Below, piece by piece: positions 1 to 9,914 of a DNA stretch of 35,035 nucleotides. The position numbers were made by a program, and so were the translations under genes. The stretch spans positions 1 through 35,035 of the forward strand of contig CANJQE010000008.1 in assembly GCA_947476305.1 (NCBI GenBank), in the 5' to 3' direction. Below the pieces are notes generated by a model, which saw only the letters and a list, made by a program, of their open reading frames with translations, had not been told where the DNA came from and searched no databases. Source of the DNA: Legionellaceae bacterium (GTDB lineage Bacteria; Pseudomonadota; Gammaproteobacteria; Legionellales; Legionellaceae). Position 1 is the stretch's first letter, and each line of letters starts with the position of its first letter.

Positions 1-161
1 ACAGATAATTTGTGTCTATTATTTGAGCCAAAACAAGATCGAGCGGGGCTTAGTTCAGAACGAAATTAGCAACAATTTCCTGATTTTGAGGAGAGGAACC
101 TTGATTTAATAAAACTTGACGTTCTTTTTTTAATCACCAATTTTTCCTGGCACGAAGCCCA

Positions 162-284
162 AGAACGGTCAGATTTGAGTTCAGGTTGCGCGATCTTGCT
201 AAAGGAAAAAGCGCAGCATACACAAGTATGTGAGCATTTTTCCTTTAGCAAGATCGCGCAAGATGAGCCAAATATGACCGTTCT
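162..284. repeat. Long hairpin element, copy A, abutting the prlC stop codon
   Basis: A perfect 25-base inverted repeat (186-210 with 237-261) encloses a 26-base loop. An outer, imperfect stem (162-185 with 262-284) starts with nine perfect pairs. The loop contains GCGCAGCATAC and GTATGTGAGCAT, shared almost exactly with the element at 9781-9883. The outer arms contain CAGATTTG and GCCAAATATG, shared with the element at 23697-23756. The right arm ends one base before the stop codon of the minus-strand peptidase gene, so the hairpin would lie at the 3' end of that transcript. The short reading frames across it look like by-products of the palindrome. Confidence 0.85.
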
Positions 285-2297
285 TTAGTGGATGCCGTTG
301 TGGCGGAGGAGAGCATCGACCGTCGCAGGTCGTCCTCTAAATTCTTTATAAGCTTCTGCAGCAGATTTGGAACCGCCTACCTCTAAGATACATTTTAAAA
401 AGTCATTACCTGTTTGTGTATTAAACACCCCTTCTTCTTCAAAACGAGAAAAAGCATCGCTGGATAGAACCTCTGCCCAACTGTAGCTGTAATAGCCGGC
501 CGCGTAGCCTCCACCGAAGATATGGCTGAAGCTGTGTTGGAATCTATTGTAGGGGGCAACTGGAATGATGTTTGTTTTGCTTCGCACGTCAGCTATGGTG
601 TCACTCACAAAAGAAGTTTTTGGCTCATATTCTTGATGGATACGAAAATCAAATATCGAAAATTCAAGTTGACGCATCATAGCCATTGCTGATTGGAAGT
701 TTTTGGCGGCGATTAAGCGGTCAAATAAAGCTTCGGGAAGCGGCTCACCGGTATCAACATGACTTGTTAATAAATCTAGGGCTGTTTTTTCCCAACACCA
801 ATTTTCAAAAAACTGGCTGGGTAATTCTACTGCATCCCATTCAACCCCATTGATTCCTGAAGCACCCAAATAATCTACTTGTGTTAATAAGTGATGTAAG
901 CAATGGCCCATTTCGTGGAATAAAGTAGTGACTTCATCATGAGATAATAAAGCGGACTTAGATCCTGAGGGCTTGGCAAAATTGCAGGTTAAGGTCGCTA
1001 TGGGTAATTGAATGGTCCCATCTTCTAATTTTCTTCGACTTTGCATGGAGTCCATCCAAGCGCCGCCGTGTTTATGAGGGCGCGAATATAAATCGCTGTA
1101 AACATAGCCGCGTACTTGATTATGCTGATCCACTATGGCGTAACATTGAACGTCCTTATGCCAAATATCAACACCTTGAAGTTCTTGCAAGCTTACCCCA
1201 TAGAGGTTTTTAATAATGGCAAATAAGCCCTGCATGACTTTAGGCTGGGGGAAATAAGGACGTAAATCCTCTTGTGAGAGGGAGTATAAAGATTTTCTTC
1301 TTTTTTCTGATAAATAGGCTGAATCCCAGGGCTTAACAGGCAAGAGATCATGCTCTTGCGCTGCAAATTGTTCTAATTGATAAAACTCATCTTTAGCTTG
1401 TTGTCTAGCACGCTCTACTAAGTCCGTCATAAAGCGCATCACATGTTTTGGTGACTCCGCCATTTTAGTAGCTAGGGATAATTCCGCGTAATTTTTAAAT
1501 CCTAATAAAGTTGCTTTTTCTTGGCGTAAGGCCAGCATTTCATTCATTAAAGCCGTATTATCAAATTGCCCTGCATTAGGACCTTGGTCTGAAGCTCTAG
1601 TAACATAGGCCTGATACATTTCTTCCCGCAGCGCTCTGTCTTCGGAATAAGTCATTACGGCTTGAAAACTTGGATATTCTAAAGTTAAGACATAGCCTGG
1701 CAAGCCTTTTTCTTCTGCTAATTCTTTTGCAGTATCGAGCGCATGCTCAGGCAAACCCTTTAAGCGAGTATCATCTGTAAGATGAATGGTAAAGGCTTGT
1801 GTTGCATCTAAAATATGATGTTCAAATTGATTAGAAAGCTCTGACAAACGAGCTTGGATCGCTTCAAAACGTTTTTTGTCTGCTGCGGATAAAGCCACAC
1901 CCGATAATTCAAAATCACGGATGCTATCAATAAGAATTTTGTTCTGAACCGAATTTAAATTTTTGCTATCGACCGATTTAATCGCTTCATATAATTTTTT
2001 ATTATGTCCTACTGCAGCCTCATAAGCTGATAATAAAGGCAAGCAGGAATTATAGCATTCACGTAGTGCGTCTGAGTCCATAACGGAATGTAAATGAGAT
2101 AAAGGAGACCACAGACGTTCTAAAGCATCAGACAAATCATCTAAAGGATACATTAGGTTATCCCAAGTATAATGTTGGTTTTCCTGCAGTAAATGCTCAA
2201 TTTGCTCTAGGTTATATTTTAATAAAGCCTCTAAATGAGTTTTAAATCCTGGAACATCAATACGACTAAATTGTGGCAAACCGATTGGTGAAGACAT
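285..2297 (-). CDS. prlC: Oligopeptidase A, M3 family zinc metallopeptidase
   Basis: This is a 670-residue cytoplasmic peptidase, close to the roughly 680 residues of E. coli OpdA. The zinc signature HEMGH lies at residues 461-465 and is followed about 25 residues later by GVEWDAVELPSQFFENW, whose glutamate is the expected third zinc ligand. The C-terminal HIFGGGYAAGYYSYSWAEVL segment is typical of thimet-type peptidases that bind short peptides. Family members degrade short peptides left by ATP-dependent proteases and cleaved signal peptides. The gene has its own upstream region of about 70 bases after the next minus-strand gene, so it may be read through from that gene. Its stop codon directly abuts a long hairpin that probably marks the transcript end. 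OpdA versus another M3 member is a family-level call. Confidence 0.93.
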   Translation of the reverse strand: MSSPIGLPQFSRIDVPGFKTHLEALLKYNLEQIEHLLQENQHYTWDNLMYPLDDLSDALERLWSPLSHLHSVMDSDALRECYNSCLPLLSAYEAAVGHNKKLYEAIKSVDSKNLNSVQNKILIDSIRDFELSGVALSAADKKRFEAIQARLSELSNQFEHHILDATQAFTIHLTDDTRLKGLPEHALDTAKELAEEKGLPGYVLTLEYPSFQAVMTYSEDRALREEMYQAYVTRASDQGPNAGQFDNTALMNEMLALRQEKATLLGFKNYAELSLATKMAESPKHVMRFMTDLVERARQQAKDEFYQLEQFAAQEHDLLPVKPWDSAYLSEKRRKSLYSLSQEDLRPYFPQPKVMQGLFAIIKNLYGVSLQELQGVDIWHKDVQCYAIVDQHNQVRGYVYSDLYSRPHKHGGAWMDSMQSRRKLEDGTIQLPIATLTCNFAKPSGSKSALLSHDEVTTLFHEMGHCLHHLLTQVDYLGASGINGVEWDAVELPSQFFENWCWEKTALDLLTSHVDTGEPLPEALFDRLIAAKNFQSAMAMMRQLEFSIFDFRIHQEYEPKTSFVSDTIADVRSKTNIIPVAPYNRFQHSFSHIFGGGYAAGYYSYSWAEVLSSDAFSRFEEEGVFNTQTGNDFLKCILEVGGSKSAAEAYKEFRGRPATVDALLRHNGIH

Positions 2298-2370
2298 AGT
2301 AGTTATCCCTTGTTGACGATGATAGAAAGGATAGCATATCCAGGAACAAAGCCTCTACAACTGTAAGCAC

Positions 2371-3693
2371 TTAGATATATAAAGCAGGACTTGTGGTTAC
2401 ACCTTCAATCTCAAAATCAGCAGAAAGCTCAGTTCTAGGGTCTGATATCTGCTCTACTTTTTTCGGAGCAAAAAAGCCTAATTTGCCGACACTAGCAGAC
2501 ACTTCTATGGTTTCATTAGGACGGTATTTATCTAAGCGCCGAGTTAATTCGAAGGTGATCGCCCACAACAGCACAAGAAAGATAGCACTAGCTAATAGAA
2601 GAAGAGGACTGATTGCTAAAACCGGTAAGGCTAAAGACATAGCACCCAATATTAGGATGGTACCTGAAACGTGAAGAGCAAAACGCAAATGCTCAAATTC
2701 AATACGATTTTCAATGGACTGCAAATGATTGCGAATAAATTCTTGGCGATCTTTATTTTTCTCTTTCGCTAAAAGCTGTTGATATTCACTTTGCAGCGTA
2801 TATAAACGCTTCAATTCTATATAGGCACGTAAGACTGCATTCATCACATCAAAAGCAAAAGCTGCAGTAGATAAATATACCGCGCCTGAGGCTGCAGCAC
2901 CTATAAATACACACATATTCAGCGCACTAACCACAGTCCATAATATATCATTAGCCATTTCAAACCATCGGCGTTGTATTTGGCTATACAAACGAGTGGT
3001 CCAGGCAAGAGAAGCCTCTTCCTTACTCATCCAAGAGCCGGGAATAGTATGTTTTAGAATTAAAAAAGAATTGGTCAGTAATCGAGGCAGATGGAATAGA
3101 AAGCCAAAGTAGGCTAAGAAAGGATTGCTGTATTTATCCAAATTAGTAACAAATTCATTAAAAGCCTGCGAATTAGTAATAACATTGTTTAGTAAATTAA
3201 CAACCCGCTTGCTGCGATTAACAAAAATACGATACCAATTAGTTTGAATAGTTAAATCGCGCACTTGCTGTGATAAAGACAAACCGGCATCTACTTCATT
3301 CTCCACAATGGGAGCAAAAGAAAACCCTGCTAATTCAGAAAGTAAGACTCTAAAAACTTGCTGCTGTTTGCGCAAACGAACTACTTCGCGCGGAACCATC
3401 AAGTAATGCTCATGAACATGTTCTAATAATTCACAATACATCAGTGCAGTAATCAAACGCTCCATTACATGCTTTTTATTGGCTTGATTGGGATATAAAA
3501 AATCTTGGCGTAATTGATTACATAAAACGCTGTATTCAACATTTAGAATGGGATGCAAGGGAAGAAGTTTACCATAGAAACTAGACCCTAAGGTTTTAAG
3601 GGAGGTATCAAAAGACCAATGCGCTGAAGAATCAACACAATGCTGTGGTAATTCAGGAAAAAAAGCGCGTAAATGTTGAGTAATTGGGCCCAT
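2371..3693 (-). CDS. Membrane protein of unknown function, 440 aa
   Basis: I do not recognise this protein. The first 230 residues look soluble and largely helical. Residues about 250-285 form a hydrophobic stretch rich in Ala and Gly. A charged segment (about 290-335, LKRLYTLQSEYQQLLAKEKN and following) looks like a short coiled coil. Two adjacent hydrophobic segments near 345-390 (LHVSGTILILGAMSLALPVL and ISPLLLLASAIFLVLLWAIT) form a likely membrane hairpin. The last 50 residues are soluble. The start is supported by AAGGA a few bases upstream of the ATG. It lies divergently from transketolase and upstream of prlC on the same strand. Such helical membrane proteins are common Legionella-specific hypotheticals; a Dot/Icm substrate role cannot be excluded, but nothing here shows it. 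Confidence 0.75.
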   Translation of the reverse strand: MGPITQHLRAFFPELPQHCVDSSAHWSFDTSLKTLGSSFYGKLLPLHPILNVEYSVLCNQLRQDFLYPNQANKKHVMERLITALMYCELLEHVHEHYLMVPREVVRLRKQQQVFRVLLSELAGFSFAPIVENEVDAGLSLSQQVRDLTIQTNWYRIFVNRSKRVVNLLNNVITNSQAFNEFVTNLDKYSNPFLAYFGFLFHLPRLLTNSFLILKHTIPGSWMSKEEASLAWTTRLYSQIQRRWFEMANDILWTVVSALNMCVFIGAAASGAVYLSTAAFAFDVMNAVLRAYIELKRLYTLQSEYQQLLAKEKNKDRQEFIRNHLQSIENRIEFEHLRFALHVSGTILILGAMSLALPVLAISPLLLLASAIFLVLLWAITFELTRRLDKYRPNETIEVSASVGKLGFFAPKKVEQISDPRTELSADFEIEGVTTSPALYI

Positions 3694-3935
3694 GATTCCT
3701 TAAAATGATGAGTACCTTGTTATTTTTCGAATCCTAAATAGTTTCTTTTAGAAGAATTTATTATTGGATCTTAAGAAAAGAGCACTATTTTACCAAAAAA
3801 TATACAAAAAGTAAATTTATGGAAACAATATGGCGTACAATCTACATAAGTTCCCGGTAAAAATGAACTGTTTTCTTGCTGATTTATGCCTTCTGAGCGA
3901 CAATAGCGCCTTAATGTAAATAGCTAAGAGTACGC

Positions 3936-5927
3936 ATGAATATTCTTCCCGAGTTAGCTAATGCGGTGCGCATGTTATCTATCGATGCCGTTAATCAGGC
4001 CCAATCAGGTCATCCTGGAATGCCTTTAGGAATGGCCGATATTGCTACTGTTTTATGGAAAAAATTCTTAAAACATAATCCCAAAAATCCTTTATGGTTT
4101 AACAGAGACCGCTTTGTTTTATCTAATGGCCATGGCTCAATGTTACTTTATTCCTTACTCCATTTAACCGGCTATAATTTACCTCTTGATGAATTACGCC
4201 ATTTTCGCCAATTAAATTCCAAAACTCCAGGTCATCCTGAGTTAGGCCACACGCCGGGCGTTGAAACAACAACAGGTCCTTTAGGTCAGGGATTAGCCAA
4301 TGCAGTTGGCATCGCGCTAGCAGAACGTATTCTTGCAACTCAATTTAATCGGGATAGTTTCGATCTCGTTAATCACTATAGCTATACCTTCATTGGTGAT
4401 GGCTGTTTAATGGAAGGAATATCGCATGAAGCCTGTTCTTTCGCAGGCACACTTGGCTTAGGGAAACTGATTGTATTTTATGATGACAATGGGATCTCCA
4501 TTGATGGTAAAGTAGAGTCTTGGTTTACTGATGACACGGCCGCTCGTTTCAAAGCCTATAACTGGCAGGTAATTGAGGGAATAGATGGTCATAACATGCA
4601 GGCCATTGAACAAGCCATTCTTGAAGCACAAGGCAATTTAAATCAGCCGACCTTGATTATGTGTAAAACTATTATTGGTTTAGGCTCCTCAGTGGCTGGA
4701 CATGAGAAATCACATGGCTCACCTTTAAGTGCGGACGATATAAGTAAAGTTCGTCAATTTTTTAACTGGCCTCACGAAGCTTTTGTTATTCCTGAAACGA
4801 TTTATCAACATTGGGATCATGCAGAACAAGGACAAAAAGAAGAACAAGAGTGGTTATTGTTACAAGACCGCTATCAAAAACAATATCCACAAGAAAATGC
4901 AGAATTCTTACGACGAATTAATGGAGACTTGCCGGATAATTGGCCAGAACAAGCTCAAGAATTTTTAAAGCAATGCCAAAGCAATGATAAGGCAATTGCC
5001 ACACGCAAATCGTCGCAACAGTGTATCGAGTTCTTTGCCAAATTATTACCCGAGATGTTAGGCGGCTCTGCGGATTTAACAGGCTCCAATAATACGGATT
5101 GGTCTGGGTCCAAGGCTATTTCTGCACACAACTTTTCAGGTAATTATCTTTATTATGGTGTCCGCGAATTTGCTATGGCCGCTATTATGAACGGAATAGT
5201 CGTACATGGTGGTTTTATTCCTTACGGCGGAACCTTCTTAGTATTTGCTGATTACGCGCGTAACGCCCTGCGTCTCAGTGCCTTAATGAAACAACGAGTC
5301 ATTTATGTCTTAACCCATGATTCTATTGGTTTGGGTGAAGATGGGCCTACGCATCAGCCCATAGAACATGCAGCGATGTTACGCATGACACCAAATATGA
5401 GTGTATGGCGCCCTGCTGATTTAATGGAAACTGCTGTCGCCTGGCAAAGCGCTTTAGAACAACATACTGGACCTACAGCTTTATTACTTTCAAGACAAAA
5501 TTTACCTGCTTTACCTCATAAAGAGCAGGCAGCAAATCTTATTAAAAAAGGTGGCTATATTCTTGTTGATTGTGAAGGAACACCTGATGCACTTTTAATT
5601 GCTACTGGTTCTGAGGTACATTTAGCACTTTCAGCAGCAGAACAAGCAAAAACACAAGGGATTAAGGTTCGCGTAATTTCTATGCCTGCCCCTGAACTCT
5701 TCTTGGCTCAAGGAGAGGAGTATAAAGAATCGGTGCTCCCTAAAACCGTGCGAAAACGAATCGCTATTGAAGCAGCAAGTACTGCGTATTGGTATCGATT
5801 TGTTGGCTTAGATGGTGCTGTAATTGGCATAGATAGCTTTGGTGTTTCCGCACCAGCGGCAGATGCTTATCAATTTTTTGGAATAACAGTAGAAAAAATA
5901 CTTAATACATTAACTAAATTAAGCTAA
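3936..5927 (+). CDS. tkt: Transketolase
   Basis: This enzyme transfers two-carbon ketol units between sugar phosphates in the non-oxidative pentose phosphate pathway, using thiamine diphosphate. The protein is 663 residues, the same length as the E. coli enzyme. The cofactor motif begins with GDG at residues 154-156 and closes with the Asn of YDDNG at residue 185. QSGHPGMPLG near the N-terminus and YYGVREFAMAAI in the middle domain match conserved transketolase segments. The C-terminal domain (about 530-663) is the usual transketolase third domain. It is the first gene of a tkt-gap-pgk-pyk cluster on the same strand. The Shine-Dalgarno sequence is modest (AAGAG upstream of the ATG). Confidence 0.96.
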   Translation: MNILPELANAVRMLSIDAVNQAQSGHPGMPLGMADIATVLWKKFLKHNPKNPLWFNRDRFVLSNGHGSMLLYSLLHLTGYNLPLDELRHFRQLNSKTPGHPELGHTPGVETTTGPLGQGLANAVGIALAERILATQFNRDSFDLVNHYSYTFIGDGCLMEGISHEACSFAGTLGLGKLIVFYDDNGISIDGKVESWFTDDTAARFKAYNWQVIEGIDGHNMQAIEQAILEAQGNLNQPTLIMCKTIIGLGSSVAGHEKSHGSPLSADDISKVRQFFNWPHEAFVIPETIYQHWDHAEQGQKEEQEWLLLQDRYQKQYPQENAEFLRRINGDLPDNWPEQAQEFLKQCQSNDKAIATRKSSQQCIEFFAKLLPEMLGGSADLTGSNNTDWSGSKAISAHNFSGNYLYYGVREFAMAAIMNGIVVHGGFIPYGGTFLVFADYARNALRLSALMKQRVIYVLTHDSIGLGEDGPTHQPIEHAAMLRMTPNMSVWRPADLMETAVAWQSALEQHTGPTALLLSRQNLPALPHKEQAANLIKKGGYILVDCEGTPDALLIATGSEVHLALSAAEQAKTQGIKVRVISMPAPELFLAQGEEYKESVLPKTVRKRIAIEAASTAYWYRFVGLDGAVIGIDSFGVSAPAADAYQFFGITVEKILNTLTKLS

Positions 5928-5933
5928 GAAATC

Positions 5934-5992
5934 TTAAGCTTTTAATAAATGAGTCCTAATGCACGCTGCAATACCTTTTATTAAGTGCTTAA
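5934..5992 (+). promoter_or_regulatory. Intercistronic inverted repeat between tkt and gap
   Basis: Two 15-base arms (5934-5948 and 5978-5992) pair with two mismatches around a 29-base loop. The repeat starts six bases after the tkt stop codon and is followed by an A-rich run, not a T-run, so it is not a standard terminator. It could stabilise or partition the tkt and gap messages, or mark the 3' end of a tkt-only transcript. Function is inferred. Confidence 0.4.
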
Positions 5993-6050
5993 AAAATAAC
6001 CCTTGGTGATCTTTTTTAATGAGTCAAATACCTCAACGTGGAGAAGTAGT

Positions 6051-7043
6051 ATGGCAATACGCGTGGCAATTAATGGTTATGGTCGCATTGGCCGTTGTAT
6101 TTTAAGAGCAATTTTTGAATACAAAAAACACAATGAGATTGAGCTCGTCGCAATAAATGATTTATCGAGTCTTGAGGTGATTGCTCATTTAACTCGTTAT
6201 GATTCCACTCATGGTATTTTTGCTGGTGAAGTAAGCACCGAAGGAACTATGCTCGTAGTTGATGGACAGAGTATTCGTGTTCTTGCAGAGCGTAATCCTG
6301 AGAATCTTCCCTGGAAAGAACTTAATATCGATTTAGTACTCGAATGCACTGGTTTTTTCACTGATCGTGCAGCGGCTATGAAACATATTACTGCAGGTGC
6401 TAAAAAAGTACTGATTTCAGCTCCAGGCAAAAATGTTGATGCAACCATTGTTTATGGAGTCAATCATAAAGAACTTAAAGCCTCTGATTTAATCGTTTCT
6501 AATGCTTCTTGTACTACTAATTGTTTAGCTCCTATAGTTAAACCATTAAATGATGCCATTGGAATTGAGTCAGGCTTACTTAATACCGTTCATGCCTATA
6601 CGAATGACCAAGTGCTTTTAGACGGTACTCATGAAGATTTACGCCGTGCCCGCTCTGCAACACAATCTATTATCCCAACTAAAACAGGCGCTGCGTCTGC
6701 TGTAGGTTTAGTACTGCCTGAATTATCTGGAAAATTAGATGGCTTTGCTATGCGTGTTCCTGTATTAAATGTATCAGTAATTGATTTAACGTTCATTGCA
6801 AAACGTGAAACATCAGTTAAAGAAGTAAACGATTTAGTTCGTGCGGCAAAAAGCAAGATTCTACATATTAATGATGATCCCTTAGTATCTTGTGATTTTA
6901 ATCACAACCCCGCGTCCTCTATTTTTGATACCACCCAAACTAAAGTGATGGGTAAATTAGTTAAAGTTGTATCTTGGTATGATAATGAGTGGGGCTTTTC
7001 TAACCGTATGATTGACACTGCACTGCATATGATGAGCTGTTAA
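6051..7043 (+). CDS. gap: Glyceraldehyde-3-phosphate dehydrogenase, type I
   Basis: The enzyme oxidises glyceraldehyde-3-phosphate to 1,3-bisphosphoglycerate with NAD. The protein has 330 residues. The N-terminal NAD-binding motif is [11 protein letters not shown], and the catalytic cysteine is Cys154 in [16 protein letters not shown] followed by [15 protein letters not shown] and WYDNEWGF near the C-terminus are classic GAPDH signatures. These favour GAPDH over erythrose-4-phosphate dehydrogenase, although the SCDFNH segment is shared with both. I chose the ATG at 6051 because GGAGA lies just upstream and the protein then starts MAIRVAING; the frame stays open to a TTG at 6003, which would add 16 unlikely residues. 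pgk follows after eight bases. Confidence 0.95.
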   Translation: MAIRVAINGYGRIGRCILRAIFEYKKHNEIELVAINDLSSLEVIAHLTRYDSTHGIFAGEVSTEGTMLVVDGQSIRVLAERNPENLPWKELNIDLVLECTGFFTDRAAAMKHITAGAKKVLISAPGKNVDATIVYGVNHKELKASDLIVSNASCTTNCLAPIVKPLNDAIGIESGLLNTVHAYTNDQVLLDGTHEDLRRARSATQSIIPTKTGAASAVGLVLPELSGKLDGFAMRVPVLNVSVIDLTFIAKRETSVKEVNDLVRAAKSKILHINDDPLVSCDFNHNPASSIFDTTQTKVMGKLVKVVSWYDNEWGFSNRMIDTALHMMSC

Positions 7044-7051
7044 GGAAACTA

Positions 7052-8242
7052 ATGAACCTGATCAAGATGAGTGATATAGATTTAGCCGGTAAACGTGTTT
7101 TAATCCGTGAAGATTTAAATGTACCGATTAAAGAAGGAATAATTACTAGTGATCAACGATTACAAGCTGCTTTGCCTACTTTAAAAGCCGCTTTAAAAGC
7201 AGGAGCTGCAGTAATTGTACTTTCTCATTTAGGTCGCCCGAAAGAAGGTGAGTTTGATCAGAATTTATCCTTACAACCAGTGGCTGATTATTTAAAGGAG
7301 ACCTTAGCGTCTCCGGTCAGGTTTGTCAGTGATTATCTTGATGGTATTGATATTCAACCGGGTGAATTAGTATTGTGTGAGAATGTTCGTTTTAACGCAG
7401 GTGAAAAAAGCAATGATGAAACTCTTGCAAAAAAACTAGCACAACTTTGCGATGTCTTTATTATGGATGCTTTTGGCACTGCTCATCGTGCTCAAGCCTC
7501 AACTTATGGCGTAGCTCAATATGCCCCAGTTGCCGCAGCAGGACCCTTATTAGTCAAAGAATTAGAAGCAATTTCTCGTGCCTTAAAAGCACCGGAAAAA
7601 CCCATTGTAGCTGTTGTGGGCGGAGCAAAGGTCTCCTCCAAATTATCCTTGCTTAAACAACTGGTCGGGATTGTAGATTATCTTATTCCTGGTGGTGGTA
7701 TCGCTAATACCTTTTTAAAAGCCCAAGGTTTTGAAATTGGTGTATCGCTTTATGAGCCAGATTTAATTGAGGAAGCAAAAGAAATTTTACAGATTGCTAA
7801 GGAAAAAGGCTGTACTATTCCGCTGCCCACGGATGTAGTAGTGGGTAAAGCATTTAGAGAAAGTTGCCCTGCTTTTAATAAATCCTTAGCTAATGTTGCT
7901 ATAGATGACATGATTTTAGACATTGGCCCCACTACTATTAGTGATTATGTAGATATTATTGACCTTGCCAAAACAATTATTTGGAATGGGCCGGTAGGGG
8001 TTTTTGAGTTTGCTCAATTTGCTTATGGAACTCGTGCCTTAGCTATTGCGATTGCAGAGAGCGAGGCCTTTTCTATTGCAGGCGGTGGCGATACTTTAGC
8101 CGCTGTAGATTTGTATGATCTAACGCAACAAATTTCTTATGTTTCTACTGGAGGTGGGGCGTTTCTAGAGTGTTTAGAAGGTAAAACATTACCCGCTGTA
8201 GCCATTTTGCAGGAGCGAGCTAAAGATGTTACGTCGAACTAA
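7052..8242 (+). CDS. pgk: Phosphoglycerate kinase
   Basis: This enzyme makes ATP from 1,3-bisphosphoglycerate, giving 3-phosphoglycerate. At 396 residues it is the normal bacterial length. Conserved segments include REDLNVP near residue 20, SHLGRPK near 60, LCENVRFN near 110, GGAKVSSKL near 190 and the nucleotide-binding glycine-rich GGGDTLAAV near 345. TAAGGAAACTA precedes the ATG and serves as ribosome-binding site. The 3' end overlaps the start of pyk by 17 bases, so the two are probably translationally coupled in one glycolytic operon. Confidence 0.96.
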   Translation: MNLIKMSDIDLAGKRVLIREDLNVPIKEGIITSDQRLQAALPTLKAALKAGAAVIVLSHLGRPKEGEFDQNLSLQPVADYLKETLASPVRFVSDYLDGIDIQPGELVLCENVRFNAGEKSNDETLAKKLAQLCDVFIMDAFGTAHRAQASTYGVAQYAPVAAAGPLLVKELEAISRALKAPEKPIVAVVGGAKVSSKLSLLKQLVGIVDYLIPGGGIANTFLKAQGFEIGVSLYEPDLIEEAKEILQIAKEKGCTIPLPTDVVVGKAFRESCPAFNKSLANVAIDDMILDIGPTTISDYVDIIDLAKTIIWNGPVGVFEFAQFAYGTRALAIAIAESEAFSIAGGGDTLAAVDLYDLTQQISYVSTGGGAFLECLEGKTLPAVAILQERAKDVTSN

Positions 8243-9665
8243 AATAATTGCAACTTTAGGACCAGTAAGTAACGACTCAACTGTATTAAACGCAATGCTG
8301 CGTGCGGGAGTTGATGTCGTACGGATTAATTTTTCACATGCTGATAGCTCTGCTATTCAATTAATAAAAGAAGTCCGGGCTATTGCTGAAGAACTTAAAC
8401 GGCCTATAGCAGTCATGGCTGATCTGCAAGGACCTAAAATACGTATAGGGCGTTTTAAAGATAAATCCATTACGCTTATTGATGGACAAACATTCACCCT
8501 AGACTGTAATAATAATGACTTATTAGGAAACTCTGAAGAAGTTTCTGTTGCTTATCCTAATTTGGAAAAAGAGCTTTCTATCGGCGATTATCTACTAATT
8601 AATGATGGTTTAATCGAATTAGAAGTAAAGCAAATTAAGGGTTCAAAAATTCAATGTACCGTTATTGAAGGTGGTGTACTAACCGACCTTAAGGGCTTGA
8701 ACAGAAAAGGTGGCGGTCTTGCCGCTCGCACTCTTACAGAAAAAGATATTAATGATTTAAAAACCGCTATTGCGGCCGAAGTAGATTATATTAGCCTTTC
8801 CTTTGTAAAAGATGCAGAAGACATTCGTCAAGCCCGCAATTTAATAAAAAATTTAGGGGGCAAAGCCACTCCGATTATTGCCAAAATTGAACGCACCGAA
8901 GCCTTAGAGCATTTGACGGAAATTATTCAAGAAGCCGATGCTATTATGGTGGCACGCGGTGATTTAGGTGTTGAGGTGGGCGCTGCTGAGGTTCCTGCTA
9001 TTCAAAAACATATTATTGAACAAACACGTCTTTTAGATAAAGTAGTCATTACGGCAACACAAATGATGGAGTCGATGATCACGAATCCCCAACCTACTCG
9101 AGCAGAGGTTTCGGATGTGGCCAATGCTATTTTGGATGGGACTGATGCGGTCATGCTTTCAGCAGAAACAGCCAGCGGTCATTATCCAGTAAAAGTAATA
9201 ACCATGGTTAATAAAACCTGTCTTAGCGCGGAAAAACATGCTAGTTTCTCTTATCGCTCCGAGACTACTGAAGCCTGTCATTATCAGCGTGCTGATCAAG
9301 CGATTGCGGTTGCTACCATGCATGCGGCCAATCATTTCCCTATTCAAGCAATTATCACGCTTACTGAATCAGGAGATACCGCTCTTTGGATTTCAAGACA
9401 ACACAGCATAGTACCTATTTTTGCTGTATCTGCAAATAAACGAACCGTTGGTCGTTTAAGTTTAGTCAATAATGTATTCCCTATCTTCATGGATTATCAT
9501 CAGTTTTCACCTGAGCAAATAAACGAAAAAATACTAACTACCTTAATAGAATTAAATTACTTAGAGGCTACAGGTTATATCTTGTTAACTCGAGGTAAAC
9601 ATATAGGTCTGGCTGGTGGAACCAATTCTATGGAAATTATTTCTCTAGAAAAAAATAATAGCTGA
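8226..9665 (+). CDS. pyk: Pyruvate kinase
   Basis: This enzyme converts phosphoenolpyruvate and ADP to pyruvate and ATP. The protein has 479 residues, like PykA-type enzymes. Visible motifs are LGPVSNDS at the N-terminus, [12 protein letters not shown] (substrate and metal region), [11 protein letters not shown] with the catalytic lysine, [10 protein letters not shown], and [10 protein letters not shown] followed by [19 protein letters not shown]. The C-terminal domain from about residue 350 is the regulatory fold of this family. The start lies inside the end of pgk, and AGGAG about ten bases upstream supports it. Transcription then meets a small hairpin (9699-9720) and a long hairpin (9781-9883) before the convergent gene. 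Confidence 0.96.
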   Translation: MLRRTKIIATLGPVSNDSTVLNAMLRAGVDVVRINFSHADSSAIQLIKEVRAIAEELKRPIAVMADLQGPKIRIGRFKDKSITLIDGQTFTLDCNNNDLLGNSEEVSVAYPNLEKELSIGDYLLINDGLIELEVKQIKGSKIQCTVIEGGVLTDLKGLNRKGGGLAARTLTEKDINDLKTAIAAEVDYISLSFVKDAEDIRQARNLIKNLGGKATPIIAKIERTEALEHLTEIIQEADAIMVARGDLGVEVGAAEVPAIQKHIIEQTRLLDKVVITATQMMESMITNPQPTRAEVSDVANAILDGTDAVMLSAETASGHYPVKVITMVNKTCLSAEKHASFSYRSETTEACHYQRADQAIAVATMHAANHFPIQAIITLTESGDTALWISRQHSIVPIFAVSANKRTVGRLSLVNNVFPIFMDYHQFSPEQINEKILTTLIELNYLEATGYILLTRGKHIGLAGGTNSMEIISLEKNNS

Positions 9666-9698
9666 TTTTAATGCTGTTTCTTTATCATGTTGCAATGA

Positions 9699-9720
9699 GC
9701 GCTCATTTGCCGATGAGCGC
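9699..9720 (+). terminator. Small hairpin after pyk
   Basis: An 8-base perfect stem, GCGCTCAT with ATGAGCGC, encloses a six-base loop about 35 bases after the pyk stop. There is no T-run, so intrinsic termination is doubtful. It may only stabilise the 3' end. Confidence 0.3.
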
Positions 9721-9780
9721 ATCAATAATCCCACGCTCTTGAATAAGTTTAGTGTGCCCTTCAGTCTTGGAGGCAGGGAG

Positions 9781-9883
9781 CTTTGCGTCGCTTTGGAACG
9801 AAAAAAATGTTCAGTAAGCGCAGCATACATCAATCAGTATGCGAACATTGATGTACATTTTTTCGCTCCAAAACGACGCAAAG
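9781..9883. repeat. Long hairpin element, copy B, between convergent gene ends
   Basis: Arms 9781-9810 and 9855-9883 pair over about 29 bases with two or three mismatches and one bulge, around a 44-base loop. The loop carries AAGCGCAGCATACA, then CAGTATGCGAACATT, nearly the same as the loop of copy A at 211-236, while most of the stem sequence differs. It lies between the 3' ends of pyk and the minus-strand kinase-like gene. Confidence 0.8.
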
Positions 9884-9914
9884 ATAGTCGGTCCTACATT
9901 CGCGTAAACAGTTA

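Noticed and set aside
1..69. Plus-strand frame open from the window edge to a stop at 67-69
   Set aside because: Twenty-two codons could be the tail of an upstream gene, but they are too short and unrecognisable to call.
66..251. Minus-strand open frame of 61 codons at the window start
   Set aside because: It lies over the hairpin element at 162-284, has odd composition (many Cys and Ser), and no ribosome-binding site or family resemblance.
2393..2674. Plus-strand open frame of 93 codons
   Set aside because: It is antisense to the well-supported 440-residue membrane protein and has no ribosome-binding site or family resemblance.
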